DNA of 64,000 bases from CAXBES01 sp963974915. Its GTDB lineage: Bacteria; Bacteroidota; Bacteroidia; Flavobacteriales; Flavobacteriaceae. The position numbers and the translations under genes were made by a program. Position 1 is the first letter of the stretch. Every line of letters starts with the position of its first letter. The notes below the pieces were generated by a model. The model saw only the letters and a list, made by a program, of their open reading frames with translations, did no database searches and was not told where the DNA came from. The stretch covers positions 150,941 to 214,940 of the forward strand of contig CAXBES010000004.1 in assembly GCA_963974915.1 (NCBI GenBank), written 5' to 3'. This document shows, piece after piece, positions 44,734 to 53,874 of this stretch.

Positions 44734-45099
44734 CTAAAATTTTGGAATATAAATAATGCATGCAACGATGACGGCAGCAATTGCTGCAAAGAAAACTGCA
44801 CCTGCCGCTACATCTTTAATATAGCCTATTTTATTGTGGAAATCCGGGTGAACGAAGTTTGCAATTTCTTCGGCTGCAGTGTTAACACCTTCGATGCTCA
44901 TTACGAGTCCTATAGCAAAAACCTGCATGATCCATTCGGTTGCTGATATCTCAAAATAAAACCCTGCGATCGTTACTAAAATTGCTATAATGGCTTGTAC
45001 CTGAATACTATCTTCATTTTTCAGAAGCATATACGCACCTTTGATCGCATAGCCACAACCTTTTAATCTACGGCCTATAAATGAATCTTTTTTATTCAT
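44734..45099 (-). CDS. dgkA: Diacylglycerol kinase (DgkA family)
   Basis: A 121-residue inner-membrane protein with three helices. The DgkA signature EGVNTAAEEIANFV is followed by the HNKIGYIKDVAAGAVFFAA segment, which carry the active-site Glu and Asp. It phosphorylates diacylglycerol or undecaprenol. It is leftward, 44 bp upstream of the VWA gene. Confidence 0.9.
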   Translation of the reverse strand: MNKKDSFIGRRLKGCGYAIKGAYMLLKNEDSIQVQAIIAILVTIAGFYFEISATEWIMQVFAIGLVMSIEGVNTAAEEIANFVHPDFHNKIGYIKDVAAGAVFFAAIAAVIVACIIYIPKF

Positions 45100-45178
45100 A
45101 TAAATTATTGAAATCGGACAAAATAAATGTATCGTCGCAAAGGTAATAAAGTAGATCGTATTAAATTCCTAAATAAAA

Positions 45179-45203
45179 AAGGGTTGGCATTTCGCCAACC
45201 CTT
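45179..45203 (-). terminator. Intrinsic terminator of the Kazal-domain gene
   Basis: GGGTTGGC / GCCAACCC hairpin with loop ATTTC. On the minus strand it is followed by TTTTTT, and it starts 25 bases after the stop of the gene at 45229-46782. Confidence 0.88.
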
Positions 45204-45228
45204 TTAACTTTAACTTTAATCTAATTAA

Positions 45229-46782
45229 TCAATTACAAGTCACCACATTATTTGGAGTGAACCCATTACAGAATAGGAAACACTCATTGTACATTGTAAC
45301 AATTGTCCCGTTCGATAATTCTACACAAATAGGATCATAAGGTTCGTTTATACAGCTGTTACATTGGTCCACACATGTTACAAAATCTGTAAATCCGTCG
45401 CACTCAGCATAACAAGCATTAAAGTAAGTAATCAATGTTCCGTCAATATCTACACATACGGGGTCGTACACATTTGGACAATTACAGTTGTCACAAGAAG
45501 GAGGCACCCATTCTAATTCCTCACAACAGTCCGGATTATCATTTATACATACTTTTACAAAGTCGGTACTCAAACCACTAAATTCAAAATTCTCAATAGT
45601 AAGCGGAAGTTCGGACAAAGAGTAAAACCCTAACAGATCGCCGTTTCTTACATACACATCGAAGAAATCATTTCCAGGGTTTACATAGTCAAAGTCAATT
45701 GTTATAGCATAATTTCCGGTAGCTGGGTTACATGCCCCAATATCTACTGTTAGGTCTGATATATCACAGTTTCCATTATTGCAGTTTGGTGATAACCATT
45801 CAATATCTTCACAGCAATTTGGATTATCGTTAATACAAACTTGAACATAATCTAAGTTTAATCCACTCATTTCGAAGTTCTCAATTGTAAGGGGTAAATC
45901 TGATAGTGGATAAAATCCTAATAGATCTCCATTTCTAAGATATACATCGAAGAAGTCATTCCCAGGATTGTCATAATCAAAGTCTATGGTAAGTGAATAA
46001 GTTCCATCTACATTGCAATTACCAACCACTACATTGAGATTTGAAATTTCACATTCATCTGCTTCACATGGCACAAATTGATTAGGAGTATAACCTTCGC
46101 ACATTGCTAAACATTCGTTGTTGAACTGTATTAAATTGCCATTGTTGTCTAATACGCAAACTGGATCGAATGTAGTTGGACATCCGCATCCTGTACATGG
46201 GAAATATTGGTTAGGAGTAAAACCTGCACATTCTGCGTGACAAGCGTTGGGAAACGTGATAACAACAGTGACTCCATTTTGTATAATTTCAACACAAACA
46301 GGATCATAATCTGATGGGCAAGGACAGGAATTTCCAATATCACAACTATCAAGTAGTGCCGCAAATTCAGTTTCGTTAGTAATTGTTAATGTTTCGATCT
46401 GATTGGTTGCAGGATTATAAATTTCCACATCGAAAGGAAATTCGATGCCTACTATATATAGTTCAGGAGTTTCATTAAGGATAATAGTAATTAAATCTGT
46501 GAAATTTTCCACAGTTACAGTAGTGCCGGTATTATAAACTAACTCTAAAGGATAGACAAATTCAAAACAGAAATCGAATATTATGTTTCCTGTTGGGTTT
46601 TCGGTAGGAATAAGATCTCCATTTTCATCAACATGAATATCTAATTCTTCAAGAACTCGTTGTAATGAGGCACTTTCATTTACGTTCGGAACGTTAGTAA
46701 TTGCTTCGTCATTTGTACAGGCAGTGAAGCTAAAAAGCAATATCGCTGTAAAAAATAGTATTTTTAATTTTTTCATTTTCAA
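45229..46782 (-). CDS. Lipoprotein with four Kazal-like domains and two duplicated beta modules
   Basis: A 517-residue lipoprotein (lipobox SFTAC). After a 150-residue N-terminal domain come Kazal-type modules at about 153-196, 199-239, 433-470 and 474-516. Each has the pattern C-x-CP-x-x-YDPVCV...NxCxxxCxGFTxxxxxxC. Between them lie two near-identical 90-residue modules (244-334, 339-430) sharing DFFDVYLRNGDLLGFY-type sequence. Kazal domains are serine-protease inhibitors in animals, and surface copies occur in bacteria. A defensive inhibitor role is inferred only. It is divergent from the sigma/FecR/TonB-receptor genes. Confidence 0.85.
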   Translation of the reverse strand: MKMKKLKILFFTAILLFSFTACTNDEAITNVPNVNESASLQRVLEELDIHVDENGDLIPTENPTGNIIFDFCFEFVYPLELVYNTGTTVTVENFTDLITIILNETPELYIVGIEFPFDVEIYNPATNQIETLTITNETEFAALLDSCDIGNSCPCPSDYDPVCVEIIQNGVTVVITFPNACHAECAGFTPNQYFPCTGCGCPTTFDPVCVLDNNGNLIQFNNECLAMCEGYTPNQFVPCEADECEISNLNVVVGNCNVDGTYSLTIDFDYDNPGNDFFDVYLRNGDLLGFYPLSDLPLTIENFEMSGLNLDYVQVCINDNPNCCEDIEWLSPNCNNGNCDISDLTVDIGACNPATGNYAITIDFDYVNPGNDFFDVYVRNGDLLGFYSLSELPLTIENFEFSGLSTDFVKVCINDNPDCCEELEWVPPSCDNCNCPNVYDPVCVDIDGTLITYFNACYAECDGFTDFVTCVDQCNSCINEPYDPICVELSNGTIVTMYNECFLFCNGFTPNNVVTCN

Positions 46783-46915
46783 AGGGTTAAGATTAGTTCT
46801 TGCGCTTTTTTATCGATTAATCTATAATAAGACAATCGTTGTTGAAATTACCCTATGAAAAAATAAATTTAATTTTTACATAGCTTTGAACCATCAATAA
46901 TACCAAGATTAGTTC

Positions 46916-47431
46916 ATGTCTCTAGAATTTAAAAAAATATGTAATCCGCAAGTGTTTGAGCGCCTATTTAATGCTTATGCTCAAGACCTTAAGCGTTTCC
47001 TGTTTTTTAAAACTCATGATCTAGATACTGCTAACGACATAATGCAAGAAACTTTTATAAAGTTATGGGAAAATTGTGATAATGTAAATCCCGAAAAAGT
47101 AAAGAGCTATTTATTTACAGTTGCGAACAATACGTTTCTAAACTTAGAGAAGCATAAAAAGGTAGTTCGAAAGCATCAGAGTGAGATGGTAAGGGGTATA
47201 CATAATTCGGAATCTCCCGAATTTTTGATGATAGAAGAAGAGTTTTTAAAAAAGATTGAAAAAACGATTAAAGAATTACCGGACAAGCATAGGGAAGTGT
47301 TTTTACTTAACAGAATTGAAAAGAAAAAATATAGGGAAATTGCAACAATGCTCAATATTTCAATCAAAACGGTTGAAAAGAGAATGCACTTGGCTTTAAT
47401 AGAGATGAAAGAAAAGGTTGGTAAAGTGTAA
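46916..47431 (+). CDS. ECF sigma factor (FecI-like)
   Basis: A 171-residue sigma-70 factor. Region 2: FNAYAQDLKRFLFFKTHDL, then DTANDIMQETFIKLWEN. Region 4: ELPDKHREVFLLNRIEKKKY, then REIATMLNISIKTVEKRMHL. It starts a sigma-FecR-TonB receptor set of the Bacteroidota cell-surface signalling type. A TAGCTTTG box at 46881-46888 is a possible -7 element. Confidence 0.92.
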   Translation: MSLEFKKICNPQVFERLFNAYAQDLKRFLFFKTHDLDTANDIMQETFIKLWENCDNVNPEKVKSYLFTVANNTFLNLEKHKKVVRKHQSEMVRGIHNSESPEFLMIEEEFLKKIEKTIKELPDKHREVFLLNRIEKKKYREIATMLNISIKTVEKRMHLALIEMKEKVGKV

Positions 47432-47508
47432 GGCAAACATATAACTTGAAAAAAAATAAAATTAACGTAGGGTTTTTAATTTAGAAGTTGTCATATAAAG
47501 GATAACGT

Positions 47509-48438
47509 ATGGAAAATAAAAATATAAATAGGGGAGAGGATTTCTTTTTAAGCGATTGGTTGGAAGATAAAATTTCGGATAAAGAGCTTCAGAAAAAAGT
47601 AACAGAAGAAGAATATATTGCCTACCAGAAACTGAAGAAAGGAATTGAGGTTTATTCTGAACTTAATAGTTCGTTAGAGAATTCATTTAAGGAGATTCAG
47701 AAGAAGATATCGAAAAAGAAAGTTAGTAAGACGAAGGTGGTAAATATGAAATGGGCAATTTCAATAGCCGCTTCGTTAGTTATAGTATTCGGATTGTATT
47801 TTGCTTTTGAAAACAGTGACCAAACCATAGCAACGGCTATTGCGGAGAAAAAATCTACTGAACTGTTAGATGGATCTGAAGTTATGTTAAATTCAAAATC
47901 TTCTTTGAGTTATAACGCCAAAGAATGGGATCACAACAGACTAGTTCATTTAAACGGGGAAGCTTTTTTTAAGGTTTCTAAAGGAAAAACTTTTACGGTA
48001 GCCACCGATATAGGAAAAGTTGAAGTCTTAGGAACACAATTCAATGTGAATGTAACCGATGATTTTTTTGAAGTAACCTGTTTTGAAGGAAGCGTAAAGG
48101 TGAAGGTTAATGGTTCAGGTTTTATCTTGAAATCGGGCGAATCTATAAGAAGAATTAATGGAAATAAAGTTGAAAAATTGAATACCTTAAATATCGATCC
48201 TACATGGATGCACGGTGAAAGTAGCTTTAAAAGTGTGCCATTGAAATATGTTATTCGCAATTTAGAAAAGCAATATGCTATTACATTTATAAGTAAGGAT
48301 ATAGATACTTCATTGATTTTTACTGGTAGTTTTAGTCATTCCGATCTAAACAAAGCTCTCACCACGGTATTTTCGGCTTTAGATATTACCTTCAAAACAA
48401 ATGGCAACGATGTTATAGTGCTTAGTCACCGTAAATGA
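47509..48438 (+). CDS. FecR-type anti-sigma regulator
   Basis: A 309-residue single-pass protein: cytoplasmic N-terminus to about residue 82, membrane helix WAISIAASLVIVFGLYFAF, then a periplasmic FecR domain (about 110-205: LDGSEVMLNSKSSLSYNA, LVHLNGEAFFKVSKGKTFTV) and a C-terminal DUF4974 domain (about 235-309). It transmits the TonB receptor's signal to the sigma factor. Its stop overlaps the receptor start by four bases. Confidence 0.93.
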   Translation: MENKNINRGEDFFLSDWLEDKISDKELQKKVTEEEYIAYQKLKKGIEVYSELNSSLENSFKEIQKKISKKKVSKTKVVNMKWAISIAASLVIVFGLYFAFENSDQTIATAIAEKKSTELLDGSEVMLNSKSSLSYNAKEWDHNRLVHLNGEAFFKVSKGKTFTVATDIGKVEVLGTQFNVNVTDDFFEVTCFEGSVKVKVNGSGFILKSGESIRRINGNKVEKLNTLNIDPTWMHGESSFKSVPLKYVIRNLEKQYAITFISKDIDTSLIFTGSFSHSDLNKALTTVFSALDITFKTNGNDVIVLSHRK

Positions 48439-50738
48439 AAAAGAAAAACCTAATACTAATTTCATTGTTACTTTTTATTCAGGTAGCCTTTTCGCAAGAT
48501 GAGGCTGCCTTTTCATTTGAGGTAGAGAACCTCCCAGTTTCTGAAACTTTATCCAGATTGGAAGATTTATTCGATGTAAAGTTCTCATATGCCGATGATA
48601 TTTTAAAAGGTAAGGAAATACACTTAACAATGAAATATCGAACTTTATTGGAGGCCATAGAAGAAATCTCTGTACAAGAATCACTATTCTTTGAGGCAAT
48701 TGATGGAAGGTATTTTATTGTAAGAAACGCGCAGTCATCATCAAAAATTCAAGTTTTAGAAGGAGTTCTTTTAACCGGTTATTTAGCTAAAGGGATCTTT
48801 AAAAATTCGAAAGGGAGCTTTGTTATCAAACCCCACCAACTGGAAATCCTTCCGGGACTAACAGAAACCGATATTTTAGAGAGTATTCAGTTACTACCGG
48901 GTGTTGTTAGCCCCAATGAAACAGCTTCCGGAATTCTAGTAAGAGGAGGGGAAGCCGATCAAAATAGGGTGATTTGGAATGATATTAATATATATCACAA
49001 GGGACATCTATTTGGCATGATATCTCCCTTCAATCCGAATACAACTAAGGAAGTTACATTTATAAATAAAGGAACAAACCCGAGATATGGAGAGCGTATT
49101 TCCAGTGTTATTGATTTGTCCTCCGGAAATAAAATAATTGATAGCCTAAAAGCAGGAATTGGTGTGAATGGAATAAATGGAGATGTTTATCTTGAAGTTC
49201 CTGTGGTTGAAAATAGATTGAGCGTTGAAGCTGCATTTAGGCGTAGTTACACAGAATTGATACAAACCACAACTTTTGACAGGTTAGCAGATAAGACCTT
49301 TCAAAATACTAAAATTGAAAATACCAATGGCGAAAATAATACCTTCTTCTTTGTAGACTATAACGCAAAAATAAACTATAAGTTAAACGCTAATAACACT
49401 ATATCTTTTAGCGCCATCTATATTGACAATCAATTAGACTATTCTATATTCGATACTGAAGAAAGCTTGAGGTTTACGGATCTTATGTCTATTAAAAACG
49501 AAGGTTTTGGAGCAACCTGGGAAACCATTTGGAATAATAAAGTGTCAATGAAAACCAGTGCTTTTTCTTCAAAGTACCGATTTAATTACAACTACATAAC
49601 AGACAAAGAAAATGAAAGAGTTTCAGATTTCAATAAAAAAAATATAATCTTCGATTCTGGAATTTCTTCGGAAATAAATGTCAATATTTCTAACAAAAGT
49701 AAAGTAGATTTCGGATATCAATATACTCTCAAAGATGTGAGCTATGCTTTTTTGGAGACTTCTGAACTCTCTTTTTTGCTAGATAATGACAAAACGGTTG
49801 TCAATACACATTCCGTTTACAGCAACTACAATCTTTCGTATAATTTTTTCAACCTTAGTGTTGGAGCGCGTATAAATTACTATAAAGAACTCAACAAAAC
49901 CAAATTTGAACCACGAGTTCTGATGTATAAGAATTTATTCAGAAATATAAAATTGCAAGCTTCATGGGAACTCAAGAACCAAATTATTAGTGAAATAGAC
50001 GAGACCATACTAAGTGATCTTTCACTGGAAAATAAACTCTGGCGCCTGGCCAACGGAAAAGAATTTCCGGTTATTCACGGAAATCAGGTTTCCCTCGGTT
50101 TGCTTTATTCTCATTTGGGTTGGAGTTTCGATATAGATGGTTATTATAAAACAGTGGATGGTATGACTGCCCTTGCGCTTGGTTTTTTAAATCCTGAGGA
50201 TAGTACTTTTCATATAGGTGATGAAGAGGTCTTTGGAATAGATTTTTATTTGAAAAAAGATTTTGGTGCATTAAAAACCTGGATAGGGTATTCTTATAAT
50301 GATGTAAAAAGTAAGTTTAGAGGAATTAATTCGGATGCTTATTTCACGTCTAACACAAATATAAAACACAGCTTAACAACTTCCGTTGCATTAAAATTGC
50401 AGAAGTTTCAAGTTGCTTTAGCTTGGTATTGGAGGACTGGTCGTCCTTATACCGAAGCTTTAATCGATACTGACGGAGCTATTTACTTTGATGAAATTAA
50501 CGGAAAAATTTTACCAAACTACCATCGATTAGACCTTTCTTCTACTTATGGATTTAATCTTTCACGATCAAATAGATTGAAAGGAAAAATTGGTTTCTCA
50601 ATTCGGAATATTTATAATAAAAGGAACCATTTAAGTAAAGAGTATGTAGGGAATAATAATTTAAACGATCCTACCGAAGTACATGATAGGTTCTCATTGG
50701 GGTTTACTCCCAACTTTCTACTTCGTATTTATTGGTAA
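48435..50738 (+). CDS. TonB-dependent receptor with N-terminal STN domain
   Basis: A 767-residue outer-membrane receptor: signal peptide (FIQVAFSQ), an STN/secretin-like domain (about 22-95: VENLPVSETLSRLEDLFDVK) that normally contacts FecR, then a plug (about 130-235: LPGVVSPNETASGILVRGGE) and a 22-strand barrel ending in FTPNFLLRIYW. It carries no carboxypeptidase-regulatory domain and has no SusD partner, unlike polysaccharide receptors. The ligand may be a protein or a siderophore. The divergent Kazal lipoprotein may be a surface partner. Confidence 0.92.
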   Translation: MKKKNLILISLLLFIQVAFSQDEAAFSFEVENLPVSETLSRLEDLFDVKFSYADDILKGKEIHLTMKYRTLLEAIEEISVQESLFFEAIDGRYFIVRNAQSSSKIQVLEGVLLTGYLAKGIFKNSKGSFVIKPHQLEILPGLTETDILESIQLLPGVVSPNETASGILVRGGEADQNRVIWNDINIYHKGHLFGMISPFNPNTTKEVTFINKGTNPRYGERISSVIDLSSGNKIIDSLKAGIGVNGINGDVYLEVPVVENRLSVEAAFRRSYTELIQTTTFDRLADKTFQNTKIENTNGENNTFFFVDYNAKINYKLNANNTISFSAIYIDNQLDYSIFDTEESLRFTDLMSIKNEGFGATWETIWNNKVSMKTSAFSSKYRFNYNYITDKENERVSDFNKKNIIFDSGISSEINVNISNKSKVDFGYQYTLKDVSYAFLETSELSFLLDNDKTVVNTHSVYSNYNLSYNFFNLSVGARINYYKELNKTKFEPRVLMYKNLFRNIKLQASWELKNQIISEIDETILSDLSLENKLWRLANGKEFPVIHGNQVSLGLLYSHLGWSFDIDGYYKTVDGMTALALGFLNPEDSTFHIGDEEVFGIDFYLKKDFGALKTWIGYSYNDVKSKFRGINSDAYFTSNTNIKHSLTTSVALKLQKFQVALAWYWRTGRPYTEALIDTDGAIYFDEINGKILPNYHRLDLSSTYGFNLSRSNRLKGKIGFSIRNIYNKRNHLSKEYVGNNNLNDPTEVHDRFSLGFTPNFLLRIYW

Positions 50739-50742
50739 CCAT

Positions 50743-51243
50743 TTATTGTAACGCGGCCAAGGCATTGTCGTAATTTGGCTCCTGACCAATTTCCGGTACT
50801 TGTTCGGTATAAAGAACAGAATCATTTTCATCTAATACGATCACCACTCTGGAATGCAAACCTTCAAACGCACCATTTCTTATCATTAATTGATAATCAT
50901 TTCCGAAGCTACCATCTTTAAAATCTGAAAGCATCTCTACGTTATCTATTCCTTCGGCGGCACAGAATCTTTTTTGAGCGAAGGGAAGATCTCTCGAAAT
51001 GCATAGCACTTTTGTATTGTTTAGTTTTGACGCCTCCTGATTAAATTTTCTGGCCGAAGCAGCACATACTCCCGTATCTACACTTGGGAAAATGTTCAGG
51101 ATCTTTCTGCTTCCCGAGTAATCCTTAAGAGATTTTGTTGTAAGATCTGTTGTGCTTAAAATGAAATTTGGAGCTTTAGAGCCTTTGGAAGGGAGGGTTC
51201 CAACTGTTTCGCATGGGTTTCCGCCTAATGTAATTGATGCCAT
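50743..51243 (-). CDS. tpx: Thiol peroxidase Tpx
   Basis: A 166-residue atypical 2-Cys peroxiredoxin. Peroxidatic Cys in PSVDTGVCAASARKFN near residue 60, resolving Cys in RFCAAEGIDNVEML near residue 94, N-terminal ITLGGNPCETVGTLP. It reduces lipid and alkyl hydroperoxides in the cytoplasm. It converges on the TonB receptor with a four-base gap between stops. Confidence 0.94.
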   Translation of the reverse strand: MASITLGGNPCETVGTLPSKGSKAPNFILSTTDLTTKSLKDYSGSRKILNIFPSVDTGVCAASARKFNQEASKLNNTKVLCISRDLPFAQKRFCAAEGIDNVEMLSDFKDGSFGNDYQLMIRNGAFEGLHSRVVIVLDENDSVLYTEQVPEIGQEPNYDNALAALQ

Positions 51244-51320
51244 AGATGCAAGATTTATTTTAAAGTATAAAAATAAGGATTCAGAATTACTTTAAATCTA
51301 AAAGTTTTCAGAAATAAAAA

Positions 51321-51345
51321 AGTCCGTACCAAAAAGGTACGGACT
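51321..51345 (-). terminator. Intrinsic terminator of the peroxiredoxin gene
   Basis: AGTCCGTACC / GGTACGGACT hairpin with a five-base loop, followed on the minus strand by a T-run, 24 bases after the stop of the gene at 51369. Confidence 0.9.
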
Positions 51346-51368
51346 TCAGATTAACCAAACAATTTAAT

Positions 51369-52013
51369 TTAATTTAAGTGTTCACTTAAATATTGTGCTA
51401 CGCCTTCACGATCGGCATTCATTGCCGAAGCGCCTTCTTGCCAGTTTGCCGGACAAACTTCACCGTTTTTTTGTACGTGCGAATACGCGTCTATTAGTCT
51501 TAAGAATTCGGAAGTATTTCTTCCTAAAGGCATATGATTGATGCTTTCGTGAAATACAGTTCCTTCTTCATCGATCAAATAAGTTGCGCGATACGTTACA
51601 TTATCACCATCTACTAAAACATTACCCGATTTTTCGTCATAACGCTCGTTCGTGATGTCTAAAATACCTAACTGAGTAGAAAGGTTACGATTACTATCGG
51701 CTACGATAGGATAGGTAACACCTTCAATTCCACCGTTGTTTTTAGGAGTATTTAACCATGCAAAGTGAACTTCGGGAGTATCGCAAGATGCACCAATTAC
51801 AAGCGTGTTTCTTTTTTCGAATTCAGACATTGCAGCCTGGAAAGCGTGTAATTCGGTTGGACACACAAAAGTAAAATCTTTTGGGTACCAGAAAAGAATC
51901 ACTTTCTTGTTTTCCTTTTGGGCTTTTTCAAGAATGTTGATTTTTTGAGTTATACCGCTTTTATCGGTAGCATCAACAGTTAAATTTGGAAATTTTTTTC
52001 CTACAAATGTCAT
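51369..52013 (-). CDS. 2-Cys peroxiredoxin (AhpC/Prx1 type)
   Basis: A 214-residue typical 2-Cys peroxiredoxin: peroxidatic Cys in FTFVCPTELHAFQ near residue 51 and resolving Cys in GEVCPANWQEG near residue 195. It reduces hydrogen peroxide and organic peroxides. It has its own terminator and is separated from tpx by 125 bp. Confidence 0.95.
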   Translation of the reverse strand: MTFVGKKFPNLTVDATDKSGITQKINILEKAQKENKKVILFWYPKDFTFVCPTELHAFQAAMSEFEKRNTLVIGASCDTPEVHFAWLNTPKNNGGIEGVTYPIVADSNRNLSTQLGILDITNERYDEKSGNVLVDGDNVTYRATYLIDEEGTVFHESINHMPLGRNTSEFLRLIDAYSHVQKNGEVCPANWQEGASAMNADREGVAQYLSEHLN

Positions 52014-52214
52014 AGATTTTAGTTTGAAATTTTAGTAATTATTTTCAGCAAAACCCAAGTAAAAATTACTGTGGTTTTGGTGCTGCAAAAGTACGAACAA
52101 CAACTACTATTTCAAAGCTAAATAATTCCTAAATTTTATGCATCAATAGAAAAAATAAATAGTGTATTAAGCACGAGATAAAAGTGTATAGAAAACTGTT
52201 TCCGAAGTAAGTAA

Positions 52215-53693
52215 TTAGACAGTTTTTGGAGTGGTTAACATTTTAATCTTTATTCTGAAAGCTGCAAAGAGTAGCGTCATAAACGGACTCAGCCAGTTAA
52301 AGATGGCATAAAAGAAATAGTCTGCCACCGATACCCCTAATACACCACTTTGGTAGGCACCACAGGTATTCCAAGGAATTAACACCGACGTAACTGTTCC
52401 TGAATCTTCGAGGGTTCTACTCAGATTTTCAGGGGCTAATCCCCGGTCGTCAAAGGCTTTTTTAAACATTTTTCCAGGAATAACGATTGCCAAGTATTGA
52501 TCTGACGCTATAGCATTTAAACCCAAACAACTAATAACGGTACTAGCAAAAAGTCCGAAAATTGTTGTTGCAAACTTTAGCAGCTCTCTTGTGATACGGG
52601 CCAAAGCTCCTATGGCATCCATGATTCCACCAAAAACCATAGCACATACAACTAAAAATATCGTCCAAAGCATGCCAATCATACCTCCTGATGAAAACAG
52701 ATCATTTAGTTTTTCATTTTCAGTAATGATGGCGGTATCTGTGAAAATAGAATTTGTAATCGCCTCTAAATTTGAAGAAGATATCGAGCTTAAAATTTCA
52801 GACTGAAATATTAACGCAAAAACGGCAGCAGAAAGCACCCCTGAGGCAAGAGCTATAAGGGGTTTTGTTTTTAATAGAATGAGCACTATTACAATCAATG
52901 GAACTACAAACAGCCAAGGAGTGATATTAAAAGTACTGTTTATTGTTGATAGAAAACTACTCACATCTGCTGTTCCTGTTGTTTCTATTGTTAAACTAAT
53001 AATCGAAAATGCAATTAGCGTAACAATAATAGAAGGCACGGTGGTAAAAGCCATATATCTAATATGTGTGAATAAATCTGTACCTGCCATTGCCGGTGCG
53101 AGGTTCGTCGTATCACTTAGCGGAGACATTTTATCTCCAAAATAAGCGCCCGAAATAACCGCCCCTGCGACCATTCCGCCAGGAATGCCCAATGCTGTTG
53201 TTCCAATTCCGATAAGTGCAATGCCCACGGTGGCACTTGTGGTCCAAGAACTTCCGGTAGCCACCGAAATAATTGCCGCGATAATGACAGATGCGGGTAG
53301 AAATATTTCGGGACTCAGAACTTGCAGTCCGTAGTAAACCATTGCAGGGATGACACCACTAACAAGCCAAGTTCCCGCTAATGCTCCTACCAATAATAAT
53401 ATCATAATAGGAATAAAAATACTTTTAAGATTCTCCCATATTTCTTCAAGCATATTGCCAATAGAAACTTTATTTAAGAACCCGACAATTGCGGCAACAC
53501 CGCCGCCCATTAATAATATCAATTGGTTGGAATACGCACCTAACCATTCCCCATCAGCAAGAAAGATATTATATGCTAAGAGACCCATTAAGATAATAAC
53601 CGGGATAAGAGCTTCCCAAATATTAAGTTCTTTATTCTCAATAATTTTTTGATCTTCTATTTCTATTTCTGAAAGATTGTCGTTGTCCTGCAT
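52215..53693 (-). CDS. nhaC: NhaC family Na+/H+ antiporter
   Basis: A 492-residue membrane protein with about 12 helices. Characteristic segments are GSSWTTSATVGIALIGIGTT near residue 150, GAYFGDKMSPLSDTTNLAP near residue 190, and SGTVTSVLIPWNTCGAYQSG near residue 430. The N-terminus is cytoplasmic and acidic. It exchanges sodium for protons, fitting a marine host. It is divergent from the hybrid regulator gene. Confidence 0.92.
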   Translation of the reverse strand: MQDNDNLSEIEIEDQKIIENKELNIWEALIPVIILMGLLAYNIFLADGEWLGAYSNQLILLMGGGVAAIVGFLNKVSIGNMLEEIWENLKSIFIPIMILLLVGALAGTWLVSGVIPAMVYYGLQVLSPEIFLPASVIIAAIISVATGSSWTTSATVGIALIGIGTTALGIPGGMVAGAVISGAYFGDKMSPLSDTTNLAPAMAGTDLFTHIRYMAFTTVPSIIVTLIAFSIISLTIETTGTADVSSFLSTINSTFNITPWLFVVPLIVIVLILLKTKPLIALASGVLSAAVFALIFQSEILSSISSSNLEAITNSIFTDTAIITENEKLNDLFSSGGMIGMLWTIFLVVCAMVFGGIMDAIGALARITRELLKFATTIFGLFASTVISCLGLNAIASDQYLAIVIPGKMFKKAFDDRGLAPENLSRTLEDSGTVTSVLIPWNTCGAYQSGVLGVSVADYFFYAIFNWLSPFMTLLFAAFRIKIKMLTTPKTV

Positions 53694-53776
53694 GTCGATT
53701 GGTAAAATGAAATGTAATGTTACGATTTTGTAAAGTGGTTTGCAAATTTGATTTTCTGAAGAATAATTAAGTCGCT

Positions 53777-53843
53777 TGTTACATTGATAGTAATTACCGT
53801 TACAATAATTGAAGTAATAATGGATCGTAGAAAGTTATATTTG
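53777..53843 (+). promoter_or_regulatory. Putative autoregulated promoter of the hybrid two-component regulator
   Basis: TGTTACA (53777-53783) and CGTTACA (53798-53804) start exactly 21 bp apart. A good -7 box TATATTTG (53836-53843) begins 31 bp past the second half-site. The regulator starts 31 bases further on. The plan matches the sites at 31182, 56716 and 61853. Confidence 0.62.
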
Positions 53844-53874
53844 CTTTATCTTTTAAATATAATTCGAGAAGGGC

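Noticed and set aside
45357..45382. Two TGTTACA matches in the Kazal gene
   Set aside because: They lie within Cys-rich coding sequence, are 19 bp apart rather than 21, and have no -7 box or start codon downstream.
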